Origin: Cryptomeria japonica
Taxonomy: Eukaryota; Streptophyta; Pinopsida; Cupressales; Cupressaceae
Direction: 5' to 3'
NCBI RefSeq assembly: GCF_030272615.1
Contig: NC_081412.1
Location: forward strand, 143,366,247 to 143,430,246
Length of the DNA stretch: 64,000 nt
Shown here: positions 36,625 through 47,330 of the stretch, piece by piece
How the letters are laid out: each line of letters starts with the position of its first letter
Numbering within the stretch: position 1 is the first letter of the stretch
The notes under the pieces: generated by a model
Databases searched by the model: none
The model's input: only the letters and a program-made list of their open reading frames with translations
Told to the model about the DNA's origin: nothing
Program-made: the position numbers and the translations under genes

Positions 36625-37083
36625 TTACTTACTGTTTGTAGATGTAGATGCATGAAAAGCAAGTTCAGTCTTCACAGATCCAAAAGATCCAAATTCCTCA
36701 AGCTCAAAAGCAGATAGTTTCACAATCAAAGTATCTATGTTGACGGATGAATTAGCCATTGTTCTCAACTCAATAATAGCAATAGCCTTCATTTTGTAAG
36801 CTAGTGGTAGGGCCCTCAGGACTTTAGAAATAATCTCATCTTCACTCAGAGTTCCACCACAACATTGAATTCCCATAACAATCTCATTTACCCTTTCCAT
36901 GAATGCAGTAATCCTTTCATATTCTTCCATCTTTAGGTTTTCATATCTCACCCGGTAACTATCAAGTTTATCAATCTTCACTATAGGGTCACCTTCATTA
37001 AGAGTCTGTAATTTATCCCATATAGCCTTTCTAGATGATTTGTCTATTAATCCCATTATTTGCTGATCAAAAAGTGCACACAA
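36625..37083 (-). pseudogene. Copia gag (UBN2-type) fragment (nested element)
   Basis: 152 codons of the retrotransposon gag domain typical of plant Copia: KAIWDKLQTLNEGDP, then ITAFMERVNEIV, then ISKVLRALPLAYKMKA. The start of gag (37084-37375) is broken by stops. In frame with the protease segment, separated by a stop near 36625. Confidence 0.85.
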
Positions 37084-37375
37084 AGGGCTTCTCTTGCTCT
37101 ACAATCATTCTCAAGATCCTTGTCCAGGTTTGTCAGAGGAGGATTGCTAGATCCCAGATTAAAGGGTGTGACCTCATTCTGTGTGATCTCCCAAATCTTC
37201 TGGCCAAGACATCTCAGATGAGTCTCCATCTAAATCTTCCATATTATGTAATTTGTTCCTTCAAGCCTTGGTATATCCCTTTGAAAAATAGCTCTAGAAG
37301 AACTGGATGAACTTGAATTGTTAGTCACCATAGGATCTTCCTCAAGTAATTAAGCTTTGTGCAGAGAGGACCAAA

Positions 37376-37387
37376 GCTCTGATACTA
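37376..37387 (-). other. Primer-binding site of the nested Copia
   Basis: TAGTATCAGAGC on the minus strand, two bases inside the 5' LTR. It matches the initiator tRNA-Met site TGGTATCAGAGC with one G-to-A change. Confidence 0.85.
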
Positions 37388-37389
37388 AT

Positions 37390-38595
37390 TGTTAGACGGT
37401 TTAGATAACCGGAAGACAACTGAGAGGGGGGTGTGAATCAGTTGTCACAGATTACGGGAAGCATTAGCAATTTAAACTTTAATATCGGAACCCAAAACAA
37501 TAATACGAGAATATAAGTTAATCCAATTAAGTATAAAAAAAAACACAGAATAAATACCATCCACAAAACACCAAGATTTGTACGTGGAAAACCCTGTAAA
37601 GGGAAAAACCATGGTGGGAAGCCTACCCACAGTTAGATAATACTTCCACGGTAAGTATGTGAATTTACAATGAAGGGGCCTGCACTTGTAGGAAGGCCAA
37701 CAACCTAGAGCACACTGCTCATCACAAAAGAGCCTCATTGACTACATACAAATCCAGACTACAATCTGGAGAAGTGTTGAACTACAAAAGATAGCATCTC
37801 CTATGCCTGAGTATAGTTTCAGTTAAGTTCAATACCAAAGGATTAAATCCTCTTACACAAACCCAATTCAATCTCTAATGATCGACCAACTCCTCTGCCA
37901 TAGTGATATTACATTATTCACACATTACATTCCTTGACCATGACCTCTTACAATAACCATGATGATCTACAATGAGATCTTACATCTTATTTATACAAAT
38001 CCTCAACCATAAACAATCAGGTCGGCTACTAGACAATAAACCAATTACATAATTACAACCATTTCATCCTAAGACCGAAACAAATAATATCCAACATATA
38101 AGACATCCCAAAAATACAACAATAGGTCTTATCCACACTTTACATCAATGTCGGTCCATAACCTTGATCAATCGGGACCAAGTATAGGTCCACATAGTTC
38201 AACAATGATCTTCAAATGCCAAGTCTTGAACATGATTACCAACAACATCCTAAAACTCCATCAGAAGCTGCACCAACACCAATTATGTAATGCATCAAAG
38301 ATCTCCACCAAAAGCTCTTCCGGTGAAACCCTCACTGAAACTAGAAACCAATATTCTAAGTAAGCGGGATAGGATCCAATCACCAGACCAAAACCAATTG
38401 ACCAAATATGAGTATAAGCATCATGAACAAGCCAATTCCATCACTAGATTATAGTGGAGTCAACCGGATCATGTCAGATCCAAGTTAACCAAAAATGACT
38501 CAACCAATTGGGACTAGAATGGTGATGGTAAAGCATCCAATCAACTAGTCTTGACATCAATGCAACACATAATCAATTCCACCAAATGGACAACA
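37390..38595 (-). mobile_element. 5' LTR of the nested Copia
   Basis: 1,206 bp, starts TGTTAGACGG and ends GACAACA. It carries the segments missing from the 3' LTR. Confidence 0.9.
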
Positions 38596-38599
38596 CTAG

Positions 38600-39309
38600 T
38601 TTTCTCTATTTCTATTTTGCCTAGCCATGTGACTAAATTTATTGCAAACAAAATATCTACCCTTAAATTTATAAGCATTAAATTCCCTTACCGGTGCCTT
38701 ATGGTTTTGATCTTCATTAGTAGTACTGAAACTCTGTCCTTTCTCAAATCCAAGTCCATTGGAATCTCCAATCTGTCATTGTCTCTTCAATAATTCATCT
38801 AGTTGTGCTGAAATAATCTTGAATATTTCTTTATACTCACTTGCAGTAGTTATATCTTCTCTCAGAATTATCATTTGTCTCTCAATATTTTGTTCATTAC
38901 TCTGGGATTGTACTAAATAAATTCTCAACATATCATTCTCATGAACAGACCTACCACATTCTTCAAATTTGTTCTTCAGGGATACAACAAGATTTTCTTC
39001 CTTCTTCTTCCGGTCCTCAATATAGCTCTCCTTAGACATTATTATAGTTATAGCTTGCATTTCATTTCTCATAACCATGTTCTCCTGACACAATTTCAGA
39101 CATTGTTCCTTAAGTTCATCTTTCTCTTCATCATACCGATTTTGCAAAAATTCCTTACTCCTAGCTTGAATAGATGATAGCCTCTCTTGTAGGACAAGAA
39201 TGAATTCCTTAGCAAAATTCAATTCATCTTGTAGCTTTAAGCTTTTCAACCTTTCAACATCATAATATTCAAGTGCCATCTCAAGTTACTTCTCCAAACC
39301 CATGTCCAT
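38600..39309 (-). pseudogene. ORF1 5' part: coiled-coil gag-like protein of the pol-less element
   Basis: The frame starts at the ATG at 39309, shortly after the primer site. A TAA follows at codon 10 (probably CAA originally), then 168 codons to a TGA near 38776 (probably CGA originally). The protein is a long predicted coiled coil (KLQDELNFAKEFILVLQERL, then DEEKDELKEQCLKLCQEN). It then reads through to a degenerate knuckle (FVCNKFSHMARQ) at the nested Copia junction. The frame continues on the other side at 31410-31681. Coiled coil plus knuckles is the layout of a Gag, but it does not resemble the UBN2 gag of the nested Copia. Confidence 0.7.
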
Positions 39310-39363
39310 GGATTCAGGATTCAGGATCTTCCTCAAGTCGTTAAACTTCCTTCGAGGCACAAA

Positions 39364-39375
39364 GCTCTGATACCA
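39364..39375 (-). other. Primer-binding site of the pol-less element
   Basis: TGGTATCAGAGC on the minus strand, two bases inside the 5' LTR; complementary to the 3' end of plant initiator tRNA-Met. Confidence 0.92.
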
Positions 39376-39377
39376 AT

Positions 39378-40305
39378 TGTTGGAATCCAATAGCACTGAG
39401 AGGGGGGGTGAATCAATGTTATACCGAGAAGTCCAATTTTAACCTTATTAAAACATGCATACACCAACCGGTATACTGGTACATACAGAGTTGAAAGAAG
39501 TAAAGTAACCAATAAGCCATTCACATAAATGAGAACCATAACACATAGAATTATACATGGAAAGCCTCAAAGAGGAAAAACCACGGTGGGATTTGTGACC
39601 CATAATATCAATCCACTGCCTAGATGAAGAGATATTACAAATATAAGGGGCCTACACTTGTAGGAAGGCTTACAGCCTAGAGCACACTACTCAATCACAA
39701 AAGGAGACTCACTGACTACATATAAATCCAGACAACAATTCAAAGAAGTGTTGAACTGCTAAGATAGCATCTTTTATGCCAGAATACAGTTCCAATTTAA
39801 TCTCTGTCTGTTCCAGTCTGAAACCCTAAACCCTTTACCAGAATAACCCTTACATAAATATCCTCACATACATGATCTCTCTGATATATTTTGTATCATA
39901 TCACATCCACATATCCATCATCTTATCTATTTCAAAATGATCTAATCCAACTGAGCTATATACCCTATACAAATTAGCATGCCTTATGTTGGCTTACAAG
40001 GATTATTACAATATCAAATTACATGTTGGCTAGATAACATAAATACATGAATATCAAAAATAATTTCGAATGCCAGATCCAAGAGATGTCGGCCTCCAAT
40101 ACCGATAACCTTATTCTTAACAATGTCGGCTTGCATTGTCGGTAATCAAATAAATCCTTCTATTTGTTGGTTCCAATGTCGGTGTAGTGTCTGTGAAGTG
40201 TATGTCGGTACACAACTGAACCAAAACATGAAGCTGGAACAAGATACCATGTTGCCATCAATGACAACATAGTGAAACCAACCAATTGAGTGTCCATTGC
40301 CAACA
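39378..40305 (-). mobile_element. 5' LTR of the pol-less element
   Basis: 928 bp, TGTTGG...CCAACA, followed by the TGTAT target duplication at 40306-40310. Confidence 0.9.
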
Positions 40306-41899
40306 TGTATAGCCTCACATGGGTTACCCTCATAGTTCGACCTTCTCCTAACTCAAAACCCCGACCCCCATGGAGGACTCATGCAAAACCAAACATTCCT
40401 TCAAACAGATAGGAATGACAATCATGCAATGAACCGACACCACATCTGCAAGCATACCACTCTAAGTAATGAAACAACTCCACATGTACGAGCATGCCTT
40501 TCCAATAAATCCTTCAACTCAAAGTAGCACTCAAGGTATGATTGGGGCACCATCATTATATTATTAATGTGAGTACTACCCACCCCCTAATAATTAATTA
40601 GGTTATCATTTGTTACAAAAACCCTCAATGAGTTACCCTGGCAACCTCTTGTGGGCCCCGACCCCCATTGAGAGCCACTCTCCCTTTTTTCCACTAGATA
40701 CACATACCCTATGGTACTAATGAAAGATACATAGACATCAATAACATGCATGGTACACATAAAGAATCATCACAATTCCATCTCATAAGAAAAGATCACA
40801 TAAACTAAAATAGGACTTCCATATGAACCTATCAACAAGGGTCAAGTCCTGAATATGAAAATATATGCATAAGAACTAATTATTTCTCTTAAAAATGTAG
40901 GATTGGGCACATGATCACCAATTATACTCCAAATAAAGCCTTACAAACCAAGAAAAAACATGAACAATAAGCACAAGACTAAAACAAGCCTCTCGAACTA
41001 ACAAGGGGTGAACTAGACAAAACAACAAGTAGGACCTCAAACTAAAATGTCCCCAAAAGAATATTTGGATTTATTTATGATCCTAATATTCGATCAATAA
41101 TATATTAATAATTTATTTCAGATCTGAAAATAGATTCACAAATTAACTTGCCAAATCTATAGAAAACATTAAAACTAGATAACTAGTCTTGCACAAAGAA
41201 ACACCAAATAAAATGTAAACTTCTAGAACGCCATGGGAATGTAATTTTTTTATATAAAACAATAAAATATCAGGTATGAAATCTAATTTACCACAATAAA
41301 AAAATATATAACTTTTATTTCCAAAATCTCTATCGAACCCACAAAACCGTGATAAAACTACAACACCAAATTCACTTAAAACACCACAAACTGATTCTGT
41401 TCAAACTGCAAATGGAAATAACAACATATAAATATAATTACAATCATAAGAACAATTTTTTTTTTTTGAAACATATTAACAAGACCCAACACAACAAGAA
41501 ATCTATACACTATGCTTGGAAACAACACAAAGGAAAACGAAAGCACGACGAAGAAACGCTACCTCAAATTTGAAGAACAATGGAAGAAGAAGAAGGAAAA
41601 AAAATTGAAATGAATCCTCAAACCAAAATCCACCCTATCAGCAAAAACAACCACAATAATCCATGAACAATCTTCTTTCAATCAAATCCAAATGATTCTA
41701 AAATTATATTCAAATCAAATTCAAAATCTCTACATAATTTGATCAAGATTTCTCCCACCAGTCTTCTCCAAAAACCTCAAAATTTCCATCAAGAATTGCA
41801 ATCGTTATCAAGGTATACATAGCATTCAAAGTCCAATAAATTCCTCAACCACACATCCCAAACAATCTCCTTCTGATTTGCAAAAACAATCCACAATTC
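40306..41899. other. Host flank, AT-rich, no supported gene
   Basis: Contains two copies of a CCCCGACCCCCAT core about 300 bp apart (about 40360 and 40655) in a similar GGTTACCCT/GAGTTACCCT setting, otherwise AT-rich. The sharp start of Gypsy homology at about 41900 marks a truncation breakpoint. Confidence 0.5.
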
Positions 41900-41939
41900 C
41901 ATCCACTTCAAACTCAACCAACCTTTTGCTCCCATTAGC

Positions 41940-42685
41940 AAACTTCTTCATCTGTTCGGCTGCTCTAGTAAGGTTATACCTAGCTAAGTCCATTCATTCT
42001 GTGAATTTCTTCACATACTAGGTGAAATCCAAGTTTAGGCCTCTATAACCACTCATAAAACTATGTGGGGTGAGGGGTTGTTGGCTAATAGCCAACTCAA
42101 ACAAAGAAAACTAACTAGAACCCAACTTCTGCATATTGTAGCTATATTGAACCACATCAAGAAAATTTGGCCAATTCTTCTAATCCTCTTGGAAAAAGTG
42201 ACACAAATAGTCCTCCAAGATTGATTTAATTCTTGTGGTCTATCCATCTGTCTAAGGATGATAACTTGTTGATATCAAAAGCTTCCTTCCAACCAAACAG
42301 AAGAGCTCAAACCAGAGATTTGATGTGAATCTTGGATCCCGGTCAGCCACAATGCTTAAAGGAATTCCCCAATACTTAACCACATTCTTGAAAAAGATCC
42401 CTCCAACAACTTCAGTAGTGCAGGGTGACGTGCAAGGGACAAAAACATGTACTTAGAAAAACAATCAAGAATTACCATAATGTTGGAGAACCCATCCACC
42501 TCAAGAAGTTGGGTAACGAAATTCATTCTTATACTGGCCCATAGATGCATAGGGACCAAAAGAGGCTGCAAGAGTCCACCCAGAAGTTGTTTCACAACCT
42601 TATCTTGCTGACAAGTTATGCAAGTGCAAATATAAGACTCCACATATTCCCACATATTCGGCCAATAAAAACCTCTTTCCAACAA
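41940..42685 (-). pseudogene. Gypsy integrase, body A
   Basis: 42356-42685 contains the end of the zinc-binding domain (ERGFYWPNMWEYVESYICTC, then ITCQQDKV) and the start of the catalytic core with first Asp in VILDCFSKYMF. Downstream on the minus strand, with stops, are VADRDPRFTSNLW (second Asp) and TDG. The body then runs through LARYNLTRAAEQMKKFA, the linker to the C-terminal domain, and stops matching at about 41900. Confidence 0.8.
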
Positions 42686-43072
42686 TGCAAGAGTTCTTTT
42701 CTACCTAGGATGACCTACCCAAAGTGAGTCATGGAACTTGAATAGAAGCTCCCTTCACAAATGAATCCACTTATGCACATAAAATCAATTTTCAGTGAAA
42801 TAAAGCACTCCATCCTATAGGTAGAAGCGAGGGGTGTGACCCAACTTCACTTGCAAGAGGATCTGATGGGCCTACAAATCATTCCCAAGACCTTCTTTAA
42901 TGCATTCCAATATATGTTCAACAATCCCCACTTGAGAAGAACTCAATCCAACTTCACTTTCAAGAGAATGCAACTAAGGCTTGTGACTCAATGCATCAAC
43001 CACAACATTATGCTTTCTTGAATTGTACAATAGGTCAAAATCAAATTCCACCAAGAAATATTGTCACCTTGC

Positions 43073-44225
43073 CTACTTCAAACTTAATTTTTCTTGAGTC
43101 TTGAAGTATGTGGAGCTCATATTATCCATCATCACAACAAAGTGCAATCCCAACAGATAATGACACCAAGTCCTTAGGTAATGCACAATGACGGTCATTT
43201 CTTTCTCATGCGTTGAGTAATTGCACTCCTTATCATTCAACTTTTGTGACTCAAAGGCAACTGGGTGGCCATTTTGCATCAACCACCTCCAATGGAAAAA
43301 TACGATGCATTTGTAGGGACTTCAAAAGGCTCCCCATACTTTGGCAACACCAGCACAAGTTCAACCACCAACTTCTCTTTCAATAGCTCAAATGCTTCTT
43401 ATTGTTTATAACCCTATTTCCATCCTTTATCTTTCTTCAACAAGTCTGTCAACAGACTGACAATCTTGAAATACCCTACTTCAAACTTTCTATAATAGTT
43501 AGCTAGACCAAGGAATTGGTGCACCTCATGAACATTTCATAGTGGCTCCCAATCTTGGATTGCCCTCAACTTCTCAAGGTCAGGTTTCAAGAATTCATTA
43601 CCAACTATGTGACCCAAGAATTTGATCTCAGTCTGAGCAAACAAACACTTTTCATTTTTTACATACAAATAATTCCACCTTAGCAACTCAAAGACTTCAG
43701 CCAAGTGTTTCTTATGCTCCTCTAGTGAGTTGTTGTATATCAAGATGTCATCGAGGTAGACTACGATGCACTGATCCAACATGTTCTGAAACACATCATT
43801 CATTAGAGTGCTAAATGTGACTAGTGCATTGGTTAGGTTGAATGGCATCACTAAGAAAAGGAACCATAAAGTATAGTTATAGCAGTCTTTTCTTCATCAC
43901 CAAAACAATTCAAATTCGGTAGTCGCCTTAAAAAAGATCCAACTTCATTAAGTATCTTGCTTTCACCAATCAATCAAAGCTATCCACAATAAAGGACAAA
44001 GGATACTTATTCTTCATAGTGAGCTTATTTAGCACTTTGCAATACCAACACATATGCAAAGAACCACCGTTCTTTTTCTAAAAAAGCATTGGGCAGCATA
44101 GGGCAATCTCGAGGGACAAAGTTAACCCACTTCAACCAGCTCCGCCTGCTACTTCTAAAGTTCTTACATCTCAGGTCTAGACAATTTGTAAGGTGGACAT
44201 GCAAGCAGTTGAGCTCCCGGTTCAA
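43073..44225 (-). pseudogene. Gypsy reverse transcriptase and RNase H, body A
   Basis: The N-terminal RT is readable across several frames between 44225 and 43860 (PPYKLSRPEM, NGGSLHMCWY, KNKYPLSFIVDSF). The open frame 43537-43851 has MPFNLTNALVTFSTLMNDVF and the intact active site VVYLDDILIYN, followed by EIKFLGHIVG. RNase H is at 43073-43282 (GHPVAFESQKLNDKECNYST), and its end reads on to a NVVVDALSHK motif. Confidence 0.85.
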
Positions 44226-44659
44226 GCTCTATGTGGTGTTGCACATAGCACTAAGGAGGGAGTCCATCAGGTAGGCATTCTGGCAAAACATCTTTATAAG
44301 CCTCAAGAACATCTTTCATTGCATCTTGATCAAAAGATGGAAGTTCGCCTTCCTCATGCCACTCATCGAGAAAACACAGCAACATAAAGATTCTCATAAT
44401 ATTTTTGGGTTGCACAGCCAAGAATCAAGGAACTCACCATTTGTTTAACTTGGGCACCTTTAATTATCCTAACCATACTAGGCTTGCATGGATCTATGAT
44501 GATCACGCAACACAAATGTGGAGCAAGAACCGAATATGACGACCTTATGAAATATTACCCCAAGATGAGGTCAAATTCTTACATCTCTATGGTAACAAGA
44601 TCCACAAGGTCTTTCCACACACAAACTCTCATAACTGCACTAGAAATATCTCCTAGACA

Positions 44660-46000
44660 CTACTGTGGAGGTCTATTAATTGACTTAAAAGACCTTGTAC
44701 CATCCTTCACTGACAAGTTCAAGGGCTTTGCCTTCTTAGCAAAAATATAATTATGGGTGGATCCCATGTCAACTATGACCAATACTTTCACCAAGCCAAC
44801 AAAATAATTGACAAAGCAAAGATCATGTTGATCTGTTGCATCAAGACTTGCTCCTCTTGAAGGTGACTCATGCACAATGTTAAGCATTTGCAGGATTCCA
44901 ACTTTAGAAATGATGTTATCTTGTGCATGGGTGGCATTAATTCATTCAAGACACTCGCTAGCCTAATGATTAGGATGCCCACAAATAAAAAAATTATTTT
45001 TCTTCTCCTTCTTATCTTTCAACTCAGGGCGATTTGACTTCTGAGAAGGATTATTCTGGTTCTTGGGACAATTATTTTTCTTCTTCCTTGTATATGGCAC
45101 ACTCTGATTTTATTGATTCTTGGAGTGGAAGTTTTTGTGCTTCTCCCCACCATTATACTTGGAACCTCCAAACCCTTTAGTAGCATCCACTTTGTAATCT
45201 AGCAAGTACTCTACGACAACAATAGCTTGTGCCAAGGTTTGCACATTTTGCCTTCTAAGTTTGGTTTGTGCCCATTAATGCAAATTGTGCATGAAGAGAT
45301 AAATATTTTCAAAATCAGATAGCATGGGGTCCTCAAGATCCAATATTTGGAAGGCGTGCATGTAATCTTTGATCTTTCTAGTATGCTTTAGCTCATCAAA
45401 TTGAGCTTGGACTACCCACTTAGAATTTCTAGGGTGGAATTGCATATGGAGCATCGCCTTCAATTCTTGCCAATTTTTGATATTTTACATGGTCTTTCTA
45501 GTGGCTTTGTCTACTGCTCGAGCTCTCCACCATAGATTTGCTCCACTAGTAAGGAAGGCGACTGCTTTCTTTACTTTGGGCATAATTGGACAACCCAGGC
45601 AAATTGGAAACACAACTCCTCGACATCCCAGAAGTAGTGCAGGATTGGAATAACCCTTCACGCTAGCCTGAATGAACAGAGTATGGTGAGGGGCTTGTCC
45701 ATCTTTGAGGAATTTGATTTCCTTACGTAGCTTCACAATGGCTTCTAAGGCATCATTTGTGATTTTTGTGATGTCACTGTAAGTGAATTCAAGATTGGTA
45801 GTGTGATTATCCAACTCGAATCCCTCCAAAGAATACATGTGTTTGTCGAGGTTCCAAACCCAAGAGTGAGTCTTGGGGTGATGTATTTGGCCTCCTCGAC
45901 AAAATCGCACCCCCATAGGTGTCTTGTGCTCTAGATCCTCTTCTATGCCACACTCAAATTCTTCCTCTCCAACAGATGGAATCTTCTTGGATTGAATACA
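44660..46000 (-). pseudogene. Gypsy gag and protease, body A
   Basis: Gag is readable at 45485-46000 and 45275-45463 (FHPRNSKWVVQAQFDELKHT, then YMHAFQILDLEDPML). A Lys/Asn-rich linker follows, then a partial knuckle FFICGHPNH...ASEC at about 44960-45000. The protease motif at 44660-44887 is VIVDMGSTHNYIF, where D-S-G or D-T-G is usual; Met replaces Ser/Thr. The frame extends into the LTR at its 5' end without an ATG, so the true start cannot be set. Confidence 0.75.
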
Positions 46001-46020
46001 ATACAAAGGCAACTCAAGAA

Positions 46021-46031
46021 CTCTGATACCA
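46021..46031 (-). other. Primer-binding site of Gypsy body A
   Basis: TGGTATCAGAG on the minus strand, two bases inside the LTR end at 46034; tRNA-Met type. Confidence 0.85.
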
Positions 46032-46033
46032 AC

Positions 46034-47195
46034 TGTAAGGGGGCTACACTCTACAACCCTCCTTTGGCATGGACTTCGTAACCTCACTGGGCAAGTTGTG
46101 GAGCAAATTTTGTGCTGGAGGTGGGTTGCAAAGTGCAACCCCCTTAGTTTGTAAGGAGGTTACACTCTACAACTCGCCTTCAACATGGACTTTATCACTC
46201 AACTCACCTAGTGAAGTTATGAGGAGCGCTTAAATCTGACTACACCTCACAAGAATTGCACAGTGCAAACCAAAAATGCACAACTCAGAAACTAACATGC
46301 ACTCAGAAAAGCATGCAAGAATTCAACTCAGCTTATCAACATAATAAATGCATAGAAAATCTTAACACACAAAATTTAGGGGCAAGAAGTCCATTAGGCA
46401 AGAAGTCCATTATCCATTAATCATAACACTGATAATTACAATGCAACTTCTAGAATTGCATGGTAGGTTGGACTCCACTAAAAAATGACTACTAGCATAA
46501 CAAGAATTATATATTATTAATCCCCCATGGAGTTAAGCCTCACATACAAATCCCCTACAGAAAGTCACTTGACTTGAAAATTCCCAAGAAATCCCACTCT
46601 TAGAAATTCATACTCAAAATTATTACAAGAACTCACTCAAAAAAGAACTCATAACTCATTCATACAAAATACCTCATTAATGCCTCATAAAAGAATGAAT
46701 GTGCTCGACTTAAAGAACTCGCACTCAAGAATCCAAACACATTTGGATCGGATGGCTAATAAGGATCGAGAACAAACAGATTTGTGCAAGTTGGATTGCA
46801 ATCAAGCAACCAAGACTTCAGCTCAGCCTGCAGAAGATGACTCCAATAAGAATTCACCTCCTTTGCACCGGGCGAGATTAGGCCCCCCTCTTGTCCAACA
46901 TTGCTTCGCATTTTTCAGAACTCGGTCAGTACAAGAACAACATTTTTTCATCCTTGGCGACAAAGATCTCCTACTCGGCTCATGTGGACACCTTATCCAT
47001 CTAGTCAGGAATCGAGATGAAATTGGGCTATTATGCACCCACGACCTGCCTTAATTCAGATTAAGTCAGAGTGATTTTTGAGCATTCAGACTAAGATAGG
47101 CGGGTTAGATGGGTCAAATGGGTAAATCAGACAAGTCAGCCTTATCAAGATCAATAATATGCGGTCAATAGGATTTGAGGTAACAAACTCTTACA
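46034..47195 (-). mobile_element. Single LTR shared by Gypsy bodies A and B
   Basis: 1,162 bp, TGTAAG...CTTACA terminal inverted repeat. On its left is the tRNA-Met primer site of body A, so it is a 5' LTR there. On its right is a purine tract, so it is a 3' LTR for body B. The segment starting TGTAAGGGGGCTACACTCTA at 46034 is repeated in diverged form at 46152 (TGTAAGGAGGTTACACTC), an internal duplication of about 118 bp. Open frames inside (46680-47054) are not considered coding. Confidence 0.75.
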
Positions 47196-47208
47196 TTCTC
47201 CCCCACCC
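47196..47208 (-). other. Polypurine tract of Gypsy body B
   Basis: GGGTGGGGGAGAA on the minus strand abutting the LTR. Confidence 0.75.
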
Positions 47209-47330
47209 AATTCAGATGATGCTCTACTTGTACACCAAGAAAAAGCGTCTTCGAACAAGGGAAAGTTTGTTTAAACTTAGTTGGGGCAGGCTAAGCTCCC
47301 TTGTAGGAACTCAAGCACCTTATATTCATG

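Larger units (their letters stand above)
31682..38595 (-). mobile_element. Nested Ty1/Copia retrotransposon, complete ends, inactive
   Basis: LTRs at 31682-32803 and 37390-38595 (TGTTAGA... and ...AACA) are flanked by CTAAT (31677-31681) and CTAGT (38596-38600), a 5-bp TSD with one transition. In minus-strand order the body has gag, protease, integrase, RT and RNase H, the Copia order. It sits inside ORF1 of the pol-less element. Many stops, at least one frameshift between integrase and RT, and two altered catalytic sites make it dead. Confidence 0.92.
26515..40305 (-). mobile_element. Pol-less LTR retrotransposon with gag-like ORF and long unknown ORF (contains a nested Copia)
   Basis: Two LTRs (26515-27448 and 39378-40305), both TGTTGG...CCAACA, are flanked by a perfect TGTAT target duplication. 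The primer site TGGTATCAGAGC and purine tract AAAGGGGGAGAT are present on the minus strand. Removing the nested Copia (31682-38595 plus one 5-bp TSD) leaves about 6.9 kb. The internal DNA carries a coiled-coil/zinc-knuckle ORF and a second ORF of about 1,070 codons. Nowhere in it do I find protease, integrase, RT or RNase H motifs. It is therefore non-autonomous, and would need enzymes from another element with a matching primer site and purine tract, such as Copia. Confidence 0.8.
41900..46020 (-). pseudogene. Ty3/Gypsy chromovirus-type body A, truncated at its 3' end
   Basis: Minus-strand order is gag, protease, RT, RNase H, integrase. It starts next to a primer site and LTR at 46021-46034. 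It ends abruptly at about 41900, in the region after integrase, where body B continues into a chromodomain. Numerous stops and frameshifts. Segment details are given in the separate entries. Confidence 0.85.

Noticed and set aside
46680-47054. 124-codon plus-strand open frame
   Set aside because: Lies entirely inside the shared Gypsy LTR.
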